From contig JALJCS010000009.1 of NCBI GenBank assembly GCA_023055355.1, forward strand, positions 46,778,501 to 46,842,500: DNA of 64,000 bases. The letters run 5' to 3'. The stretch is from Agelaius tricolor (Eukaryota; Chordata; Aves; Passeriformes; Icteridae). The number at the start of each line of letters is the position of its first letter. The first letter of the stretch is position 1. The position numbers and the translations under genes are program-made. The notes under the pieces are model-generated. The model saw only the letters and a program-made list of their open reading frames with translations. It was not told where the DNA came from and did no database searches. Shown here in pieces: positions 24,333 through 32,400 of this stretch.

Positions 24333-24805
24333 TGAGGTGGGGAAGATGAGCAGATGCATTTGATTCAAGCACGGCTGGTGAATGTGTGTGGATGGGAATG
24401 AGCACTCTGTGTGTTATATCCACAGCTGCCATTCCCTTCAAACACCTTGTACAGGGCTGGGAGAGGCCAGGAAGAATGAGACATGAGCAGTCTCGTGTCC
24501 ACTGAGTTGTTTTACACTTTTTCTCTGTGGAACAAGAATTGCTTTTGGTTTTTTTAACCCAGTTTAGGACTCTGGGTACTGACTGTGTGCAGCAGAACTG
24601 AAGGGCTGCCACGAGCCAGGTGAGTTCTCTGGCTTACTCAGATCCTGCTGCTGAGGGGGCAACTCCTCAGGAAGAAGAGATGGATGGAGGGACCAGACAG
24701 GGAAGGAAGCTGTGGGAGAGCCTGCCTGGCACCCCTGCCCCTGCCAGCCTGGTTCTGATGGACTGCTCCTCCCCAGGAGCTGGGGGTGCAGAACCCCAGG
24801 GGCTG
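24333..24805. other. Unassigned, moderately GC-rich stretch
   Basis: It lies between the gag-pro remnant and the first AGGTCA-type units. It may be decayed retroviral pol or unrelated DNA; I recognise no motif. Frames on both strands (for example 24,295-24,612 minus and 24,620-24,829 plus) look like chance. Confidence 0.5.
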
Positions 24806-24868
24806 CTTGAGGTCACAGGGGTTTCTTGAGATCATTTAGGGTTTCTTGAGGTCACTGTAGTCCCTGGG
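24806..24868 (+). repeat. Left-hand remnant of the AGGTCA-type array
   Basis: The words CTTGAGGTCACAGGGGTTTC, TTGAGATCATTTAGG and TTGAGGTCACTGTAGTCCCT resemble the units of the minisatellite that begins at about 27,761. There the phrase GTCATTTAGGTCCCT parallels GTCACTGTAGTCCCT here. The two sets of units flank the LTR element on both sides, which suggests that the element lies within a formerly continuous array. The match is short and degenerate. Confidence 0.5.
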
Positions 24869-24977
24869 AGGCTGTCTCTCTGTTAATGGGCCATCAAGTG
24901 TCACTGCATGCCTCAAAAATGACATCATCCCATTGTGAGATGCTCCACCCAGGGGGAGGAGCCAAGCACCGACCTGG

Positions 24978-24984
24978 ATATAAT
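24978..24984 (+). promoter_or_regulatory. TATA-like box of the LTR
   Basis: ATATAAT lies about 270 bases before the ATTAAA polyadenylation signal and after the GGGGGAGGAGCCAAGC stretch (possible GC-box-like binding site). The position is right for the U3 promoter of the LTR. Whether it is active is unknown. Confidence 0.5.
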
Positions 24985-25245
24985 GGGGGGGAACACCGGA
25001 GCAGCCTTTTCTACAGGAGTCCCAGGGGACAAGAGCTACATAACCACCACTGGACCTTCAGAAGAAGGCCCTTCTACAGACCCTTCTACAAGATCACTGC
25101 TTCAACAGAACTACATCTGTCACTCCAGGAGGACTGCAGCCACCATTTCAATAGGACTGCTACCACCACCCTGACCTCCAGGGTGCCAGGTTGTATCCTG
25201 ACTCTGTCAGTGTTTCTGTGTTAATGCATTTATTTTAATTTCCCT

Positions 25246-25251
25246 ATTAAA
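25246..25251 (+). promoter_or_regulatory. LTR polyadenylation signal (ATTAAA)
   Basis: ATTAAA is the commonest variant of AATAAA. It lies about 50 bases before the LTR end, as expected for the signal in R. Confidence 0.6.
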
Positions 25252-25306
25252 TTGTAGTTCTGACTTGGAATCTCCCACTGGTTTATTTTCAGACTAGCAC
25301 ATATTT

Positions 25307-25324
25307 TGGCAGCCTGTGTGGGGC
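25307..25324 (+). promoter_or_regulatory. Primer binding site, tRNA-Lys-like, degenerate
   Basis: The 18 bases from TGGC to GGGGC agree with the tRNA-Lys PBS consensus at about 13 of 18 positions, with both ends (TGGC and GTGGGGC) intact. They begin five bases after the LTR end. This points to a class II (ERVK, betaretrovirus-like) lineage. The middle mismatches are either decay or another tRNA. Confidence 0.5.
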
Positions 25325-25810
25325 CAGTCCTGAAAGGAGTCAGAATTACAATTTTGTGTTAGAAAAGAACACCTATTCACCATGATGCTCACCATGCTTA
25401 CATGGGTCTTATACCTTGCTCTCTATATTTTTCTGCACAGGGGGAACTACCTGCCTGCTGCAATGCTCCCGTTGAGTTCAGGGAATAGTAGGAATATTGC
25501 TTTATTGGTTTATTATGTATATTGCATGATAACATCTGAGGCAGTGAACATTGTTCATAATATATATGCAGTTTTGTTTGTCCTAGTCTGGGCTGCTACA
25601 TCTGGGTCCTCCTCAACGTCACACCCAGCCCTTGGGAGTAAGAGTAGAGAATGGTTCCTTCCAGTCTTTCAGACCTGACACAGCAGTTTTTGAAAATATT
25701 TAGTTCTTTCTGGATGTCAAAGATGGCATAATCTTGTTAGTTCTGCTTTGTTTTCTCTGTACAGCCTGCACCATGTACACCATGCTTGGGAGCACAACAT
25801 TGCCTGGTGC

Positions 25811-25965
25811 GGCACAACATCTTCTCAAGGAGGAGGAGGAGAGAAGGAGAAAGTCAGCAGGCACCACATCTGCATGCCTGTCAGGGAGAGAAAAGGAACT
25901 AGCAGCAAAGCAACAGGCACCACGTCTGCACAGCCCGCCATGGAGAGAAAAGGAACCCAAAGGGC
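25811..25965 (+). repeat. Three degenerate tandem units of about 50-56 bp
   Basis: GGCACAACATCTTCT (25,811), GGCACCACATCTGCA (about 25,860) and GGCACCACGTCTGCA (about 25,916) each start a unit that runs through a purine-rich GAGAGAA(A)AGGA stretch. The last two units match best. They lie in the retroelement interior. Confidence 0.65.
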
Positions 25966-26327
25966 AGTCAGTGCTTCCACACAGATCATCACTGAGCCAG
26001 GGCAGCCCAAGCCAGCAGCAGGTAACCCCATTCAGAAGAAATCCAACAGAAAATCCATTTACACAGTGACCACAAGGAGGTGGCTGGACCCTCACACCCA
26101 GCAGAAGAGCCAGAGCCAGAGGTCATCACTCTCTGCCCCTGGGTGGGCTGTCCAACCTGTGGAGGGAGCTCAGCCCCCAGACCAACGAGGCCATCCTGGC
26201 CTGGGACACCACAGCCAGTGACACCACTCTGGGCAGGCAACTGGGATCCCTGTCCTGGGATGTGGTCATTAACCAAGGGATCAGAAGAACCCAGAAAACT
26301 CTCAGCCTCTGGCAGTGACTGCTGGTG

Positions 26328-26392
26328 AGTGTAAGGGATGGACACCTTTGTAAGGGATGGATGGATAGGGATGGATGCCTTTGTAAAGAAGA
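26328..26392 (+). repeat. GGATGGA-type tandem repeat with flanking duplication
   Basis: GTAAGGGATGGA occurs twice, followed by GGATGGATAGGGATGGATG. A CCTTTGTAA word ends each larger unit. It is a small slippage-type repeat within the retroelement interior. Confidence 0.65.
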
Positions 26393-27595
26393 TCTCCAGG
26401 TGCACCAGGGGAGATGGAGGAGCACAATGGAAGAAGGAGATCATTTTTCCCTAAGAGCCCCAAGGATGTACAGTGCACGTTGCAGATGTGGATGGGATTT
26501 GCATGCCTTGGACCAGAGAGATCCTCCTGTTACCTGGAGATGCTGCAGTGGAAGGAAGGAGAGGACAAGGCAGGAGCACTGGTCAACAAATTAATAATTT
26601 ACAAGAACACTGTCACTCTTGTGTTATGCACCCATCTCTCATCCATGGAAACAAAGCTGGCAGAGCATGTCTGGAACTTAATTGAAGAAGGCCACCAGAA
26701 ACTGAGAAAGGAGCTTGAGGAAGGGATTTACCACATCTCACCAGAACCAACAAGTCTCTGCATTAGGAGCAGATGTCCCCCAGCCAGGTAGAGAGGATAC
26801 ACTCCACAAGGTAACCTCTGTTTTTAATTCCAGGAACATGGGATGGGAACCCCCCTCCTCCTTAGCAGCCCGGGTACCTGAACTGAAAAGAGGAACAAGA
26901 AGCTCATCTGTTGTCAACACTGCCCCAGTCTCTCATGGACAGAACTCCAGTTGGAATAAGAATGATAATATTTTTCTGATTCTATTGAAGGGACCTCAGG
27001 AACACATTTACAGGAGGAGACCAGCTGTACCTTGACCAGGATTAGAGGGGCCCTGCTGCCAGCCAGCTGGAGGAGAAGGAGAATTGGATCTCCTGGGCTG
27101 TGTGGGTCCATGGCCTGGCACGTCTGACCCACAGAGGGACAGCTGTGGTGCACGCTGGCCCTCGGTGTCCCCTGATGCCACCAAGGGGCGTGGGAGTGGA
27201 TCCCATTTCCATTTCTAGGCTCACAGGAGGACCCCAGCAGCTGCAGGGAATTACCTGGGAAGGAGTGGCACAAACAGCCCGTGGTGGCTGGCCCAGAGGC
27301 TCTGCAGCCCCAGCACAGACCGGCTCAGCAGTGAGTGCTGCAGAGACCCAAAGGACAGCGCTGGGCTTTTGGCATTGCTGCTGCACAGACAGGAGCCATC
27401 AGAGAGCTGAGTGCCCTGCCTGGTCCCTCGGATCAGCCTCTGCTGTGGGACTGCTGGGGGCTGAACAACAGCAGGTACCAATCCCCACAGCAGCCCTGCA
27501 CCATCAGCAACTCCTCATCATAACTTCAACTGGCTCTAGAACAGCCCAACAAAGGCAAAGTGCTTTGGTTTCTTTCCTCCCCTTAATTAAACCAA

Positions 27596-27601
27596 AATAA
27601 A
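27596..27601 (+). promoter_or_regulatory. Canonical polyadenylation signal AATAAA
   Basis: AATAAA is followed by a T/G-rich stretch (TTGTCTCAGCTTGTGTCTGTG), the arrangement expected of a real poly(A) site. It lies near the 3' end of the retroelement interior, so it may end that element's transcript. Confidence 0.45.
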
Positions 27602-27760
27602 GCCTTAATAAGACTTGTCTCAGCTTGTGTCTGTGATTCCCATTCCCAGGAGATGATTTGGGAACTGGGGAGCTAAGGGGGGGTCAGCAAGGCCTGTTCA
27701 GCCCTGTAGGGCCAGTGCCTGAGTCCAGTGGACATTTGGGATTATTTTCAAACCAGTACA

Positions 27761-28815
27761 GGTTATTTAAAGTCATTTAGGTCCCTACTCAGGGTTACTT
27801 TAGGTCACAGGGGTCACAAGAGGTCATTTGAGGTCACAATCGGGGTTACTCTAGGTCATAGGGGTCGTTTGAGGTCATGATCGGGGTTACTCCAGGTCAT
27901 AGGGGTCATTTGAGGACACAGAGGTTACTTTAGGTCATTTCAGAATTTTTTGGTTTCTCCAGGGGTTACTTTAGGTCATTTTTTACCCTCCTTGGGGTCA
28001 TTTGAGGTCATGATCGGGGTTACTCCAGGTCATAGGGGTCATTTGAGGTCACAATCGGGGTTACTCCAGGTCATAGGGGTCGTTTGAGGTCACAATCGGG
28101 GTTACTCCAGGTCATAGGGGTCATTTGAGGTCACAATCGGGGTTACTCCAGGTCATAGGGGTCGTTTGAGGTCATGATCGGGGTTACTCCAGGTCATAGG
28201 GGTCATTTGAGGTCACAGGGGTTACTCTAGGTCATTTGAAAATTTTTTGGTTTCTCCAGGGGTTACTTTAGGTCATTTTTTACCCTCCTCGGGTCATTTG
28301 AGGTCATGATCGGGGTTACTCCAGGTCATAGGGGTCGTTTGAGGTCACAATCGGGGTTACTCCAGGTCATAGGGGTCGTTTGAGGTCACCATCGGGGTTA
28401 CTCCAGGTCATAGGGGTCGTTTGAGGTCACCATCGGGGTTACTCCAGGTCATAGGGGTCATTTGAGGACACAGAGGTTACTTTAGGTCATTTCAGAATTT
28501 TTTGGTTTCTCCAGGGGTTACTTTAGGTCATTTTTTACCCTCCTTGGGGTCATTTGAGGTCATGATCGGGGTTACTCCAGGTCATAGGGGTCGTTTGAGG
28601 TCACAATCGGGGTTACTCCAGGTCATAGGGGTCGTTTGAGGTCACCATCGGGGTTACTCCAGGTCATAGGGGTCGTTTGAGGTCACAATCGGGGTTACTC
28701 CAGGTCATAGGGGTCGTTTGAGTTCACGATTGGGGTTACTCTAGGTTGTAGGGGTCGTTTGAGGTCACAATCGGGGTTACTCTATGTCATAGGGGTCATT
28801 TGAGGTCATTTGAGT
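27761..28815 (+). repeat. 41-bp minisatellite with nuclear-receptor-type half-sites
   Basis: About 17 units of 41 bases form a tandem array. A typical unit reads AGGTCA, 16 bases (containing ATCGGGGTTAC), AGGTCA, TAG, GGGTC(A/G), TTTG, and then the AGGTCA of the next unit. Three longer variant blocks, each with TGGTTTCTCC (27,951; 28,248; 28,503), interrupt the array. They are 297 and 255 bases apart, with five and four 41-base units between them, so a higher-order repeat exists. The first about 80 bases and the last two or three units are more diverged. AGGTCA is the classic half-site of nuclear receptors, with direct repeats of spacing 3 and 4 here, and most units have one or two CpGs. Repeat structure is directly visible; receptor binding is inference. 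No unique spacers exist, so this is not CRISPR. Confidence 0.95.
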
Positions 28816-28870
28816 ATTTTAAAATTTATTTTATAATTTGATTTAATTTTTTTTAATTTTTACTTGAGTT
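28812..28870. repeat. AT-rich low-complexity edge of the array
   Basis: TATTTTAAAATTTATTTTATAA-like sequence with T-runs directly follows the last diverged repeat unit. The transition is abrupt. Confidence 0.7.
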
Positions 28871-29256
28871 AGTTTGGGATTACTTGAAATGGAAGCCCAG
28901 TTACAAAGATGCTGCCTCTGGACTTTGTTGTCCATAACATCCAGCCAGGACAGCTGGACATGGGTGGACAGATCACACTCAGTTCAAGGTCTAAAACCCT
29001 GGAGATTTGGACTTCTCAGCAGGAAGAAAAAGATGGGACACCTCAGCTCTCAGTCGCCAGGAGCAAGGACCTCTAGTGATTAATGGGCGAAGTGACAGTG
29101 TCTGCTTTATTCTCTGGATTTACTTACCACACCTCTTACAGGACCAGAGATGGAAAAGTCAGGAAGGGATGGTTCAAATGTTCCAGGTTGTTAAAAAGGG
29201 TTCAGTTCATAACTAGGGTTTGTAAAGACAAAGTGAGAAATAAGAAGAGGAGGATT
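28871..29256. other. Unassigned stretch between minisatellite and copy B
   Basis: No gene is recognised. It may belong to the same retroelement as copy B. A frame beginning at about 29,083 runs through into copy B, but shows no known domain. Confidence 0.5.
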
Positions 29257-29385
29257 GAGAGGAAAGCTCATGTGTTTACAAAAAATTTGAGGGGTGAAGG
29301 TATGGCTGTTAACATCCTTGAAATGGGTCTTGGTGTTTCTGTCAGCTTCAAGCAGCAGGTTTGTTGCAAAGCACAGACAAGCTTG
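29257..29385 (+). repeat. Dispersed repeat, copy B (pairs with 23,108-23,235)
   Basis: It aligns with copy A over 129 bases at about 80% identity in the same orientation. Thirty bases further on lies AATAAA (29,415-29,420) after a T-rich stretch, which would fit the R region of an LTR. No similarity to copy A was seen beyond the aligned part. Same-strand copies about 6.1 kb apart on both sides of a gag-pro remnant could be LTR pieces of one old provirus, or simply two members of a common repeat family. Confidence 0.75.
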
Positions 29386-29414
29386 TGCGCTGGTCGACTC
29401 TCTCTTTTTATTCC

Positions 29415-29420
29415 AATAAA
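29415..29420 (+). promoter_or_regulatory. AATAAA polyadenylation signal downstream of copy B
   Basis: The canonical signal lies 30 bases after the end of repeat copy B. It may belong to the repeat. On its own an AATAAA in AT-rich DNA is weak evidence. Confidence 0.3.
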
Positions 29421-32400
29421 GTTGCAGGACTCCTCTGGCTCCTATCTGGACATAAACCTCTGGCATTTGTGGATTTTCCTGACACAGGAAATTGCTATAC
29501 CTGCTATTCTCCAGTATTTGTGGAGGCAGTGGAAATACTATACCTCTTTAGAACTGCTCCTTTTGTTGGTTTCTCTCGAAAAACTGTACCTGCTAAAATT
29601 GTAGCAGAGCCCCAAACATTTTTTTTTTGTCCATAAAAAACATCTCTCAAGAGATGGAACCTGTTGGAGTTCAGGAAGCTGCAGGCATTCCCCTCATTCA
29701 CCTCCTCTCTGCTGGCACAGGAAGGAACCTGGATCCATCTCAGCAGCCTTACCTTGACATCCCTGCAGAGCCCACAAGCATCCTGAATCACTCTGCTCTG
29801 CCACAACCTCTTAATCACACTTCTTACGGCTGTGGTTGCCACTGAAACAGTAATTACAGCTGTACCATTCCCCTCCCAGGCAGAAGGATATTTGTCCTCC
29901 CCCCTCATCACAACTTCCACAGAAATTTCTTATGTTTTGAGACGTGGCAGTAACATGGGGTTTGCTGCTGAAAGTCTCAAACTTTTGTTTTCTGCTTGCC
30001 CACTTGCAGTATCTGAGGTGCTGGTGCCTGGCAAAGCTGTGCCTTTGCACCACCAAGCATTCTGCAAGATGTGACAAGATAGTCTAAAAACACCCTGGAG
30101 AGAGAAAAAAGCATCCAAATTCCCACTTTTCCCAGCATTTTTAACTTGTGATTAATCCATGTGACTCCTTTTCAATGAGATCATTAGATCCTAAGAAACA
30201 AACCCTGCATTAATCTTGCACCTTATAATTCTGGCAATTAAAGTTTTTGCTACTGCTCTGACTTGATCACACAGGCTGGGATTTATTTTCTCCTTTTGAC
30301 TTCACAATTCTTTCTCACTTATATTTTTTAAAGGTACATTTATATCTACATGGATTTGCACTGTGAGTTTTGCAGCACATTTCTGGGGTAATGTGCTCCA
30401 TCCATACATTAAAAGCCTCAGAATCACAATCAAGGATAGGCACTGAAATAAAAAATTTATCCCAAAGGCAAGATGCTGGATTTCTTGAGATTGAGAATTG
30501 ATGAGCAATGGCCCTACATCCCTAATTTTTACTTATGGTTTGGGGGGAAAATACAATTTATGCTGATAGATTAGAAACATTCGAGGGTTAATTTGATTTC
30601 ATTCAGAACTTGAGTATAATTTTCACTTACAAATCCAGGAGGAATATTTATCTATATTAAAGGATATGTAAAACTTATCATAACTTACTGGAGATAAAGA
30701 GGTTTGAAGATCCCCTCCATGGTTAAATCTTGAATCTTGCTGGAAAGCATGGACATGGAACTTCCCTGCAAAGACAGGATGAGAAAATTGGGAATTTTCA
30801 TTAAACAGAATTCACCATTCTTGGTTAGGGGAGTCACTACACAGAGGAAACTATTCACAGATGTTTTATTCATTTCAACTTTTTACAGAACTAAAATGAG
30901 GTCTTTTCCCTTTTATTTGGCACTTATATGATAGATAATCTATCTTCAGACAGCTAAATTTCAGGTCCATATCTTATTAATAGAGATAGACCTTAAATTC
31001 AATATTTTAAACTGCTCTGAGCAGCATTTCTGTCTCTCTGTTGATTACTTGAGAGCTTGATTTCTTAGTCATAGACCACTAAAAGTGCATTTAAATGCTC
31101 AGTGTTAGAAATTGGGTCAGATAAATAAAATGTATGACATGACTTTTCAGGATGGTTTACATGTATCATAAGAAATATAAATCTGTCTCTGATTTATGCC
31201 ATAAATGCTCTTACAGTTAACTACCAGCAATGCAGCTAAAGCAAATGAAAAACTTTGAGATTTGAGTCCTAAAGAATTAGAAATGATTGACTTAAATTTT
31301 TCTGTACAAGTCTCCCAAACAATTATTTTAGGTCATTTTGATGTTGGCCACATAAAAAAGTGCTGGAATTCCATAGTTCTTACACAAATTAGACTGATTG
31401 CATCTACCCTGACATAATCCACAATTCCTTTATATCTTTCTTTACTGAGCTTTCCTCTCCAGTTTCTTACATTTTTTACCATTTCTTCACAACCTTGGCT
31501 TTGGGTGTTTGGATGTTTTGTTGGTTTGGGGTGTTTTTTCTGTTGTTTTGGGGGTTTTGGTGGGGTTTTTTTTTTGGAGGAGAGTGGTTGCATGGGGCAG
31601 GGAAGCTGCTGAGCATTCCCTTCAAAGAGGTTTTGCCTACAGTAAAGGCAGTTATTAAGTTATTATGAATTTTAGATGTGGGAAGGTCTCATAAAACACA
31701 AATACACCCATCAAATATTTCCCTGAGCAAGATTTGACAGAGGGGAGGATGGGAACGTGATGCAGTTTAACTTAAGCTGTAATATTGTCCCCAGCTGAGG
31801 CCACATGAAGCAGAAAGATCCAGTGTTTGTCTCCACAGACAATCATACTGACAGTGTTTATCAATCACAGATAAAGCAAGAAGTGCCAACAAGCCCTGTC
31901 CCTACCTTGCCTGAGACAGTCCCCTGACACTGGCCCATTCCTGTGCTCCCCCTGTTAAATTATCCTTGTCTAGGTTGCTTCTGTCACAGATCTCTGGAGA
32001 AGCTCCCATCTCTCAGAGCAGGATTACTTATCCTGTGGCCTTTCTCTCTTTCACAGATGTCTAAACTCATATACACCTGTTTGATTTCTATCAGCTCCTT
32101 CCTGGGGAGACCTAATCTATCTGTCTCTGGCAATCTGCACAAGAGCCACGAGAGACAGGAGCCATCCTGCCAAGTGTAGCCTGTCCTGCCTATCTGGAGC
32201 CAGGATAACATTTCATTCCTGGCTGAACCAACAGGCCAATGACTATTTTTACATACATGAAAATGCAGAATTTGTAGATATTTTCCTGGTTATGGCAGTA
32301 CACATCTGTTCCAGACAGCAGAAAAGCAGTGGGTGTCACACACGGCACTGATGTGTGCCCTGTGCCTTTAAAAACTGACCACACATCCCATTGAAAAAAT

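Larger units (their letters stand above)
24881..25301 (+). mobile_element. Endogenous retrovirus LTR (about 420 bp)
   Basis: The segment starts TGTTAATGGG and ends ACTAGCACA, giving the TG...CA ends expected of a retroviral LTR. It carries a TATA-like ATATAAT at 24,978-24,984 and an ATTAAA polyadenylation signal at 25,246-25,251 followed by T/G-containing sequence. Five bases beyond its end lies a primer-binding-site-like sequence. Order and spacing of U3, TATA, polyadenylation signal and PBS fit an LTR in plus orientation. The text of the U3 and R regions also resembles LTRs I associate with songbird ERVs, but I cannot name the family without a library. The start could be a few bases earlier (TGTCTCTC at about 24,873). 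No second full copy of this LTR was found in the window. Confidence 0.75.
25302..27760 (+). mobile_element. Internal region of the LTR element, no recognisable gag/pol/env
   Basis: About 2.4 kb of moderately GC-rich DNA follows the PBS, quite unlike the AT-rich host flanks. No reverse transcriptase, RNase H, integrase or protease motif is visible, and open frames are at most about 160 codons and overlap on both strands. A 98-codon frame at 25,382-25,678 begins about 58 bases after the PBS with a strongly hydrophobic N-terminus of signal-anchor type. A frame at about 26,580-26,788 encodes an acidic, heptad-like stretch. An AATAAA signal occurs at 27,596-27,601. The best reading is a non-autonomous or internally deleted ERV whose 3' LTR is missing or unrecognised. 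The right boundary is inferred only from where the minisatellite starts. Host DNA could make up part of it. Confidence 0.5.

Noticed and set aside
25748..26218. 157-codon plus-strand frame overlapping long minus-strand frames
   Set aside because: Frames on both strands are open at once because of GC-richer, repeat-bearing retroelement DNA. The content follows the degenerate tandem units rather than a protein family.
27100..27597. 166-codon plus-strand frame, considered as a retroviral envelope remnant
   Set aside because: I could not find a furin site, fusion peptide, CX6CC motif or membrane anchor in any frame, so an envelope call is not supported.
27761..28815. CRISPR array
   Set aside because: The repeats are contiguous 41-base units without unique spacers, in a vertebrate genome with no cas genes.
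29083..29604. 173-codon plus-strand frame sharing a peptide-level match with the frame at 22,994-23,272
   Set aside because: The match is explained by the dispersed repeat pair. Differences between the copies are spread evenly over codon positions, so there is no evidence of protein constraint.
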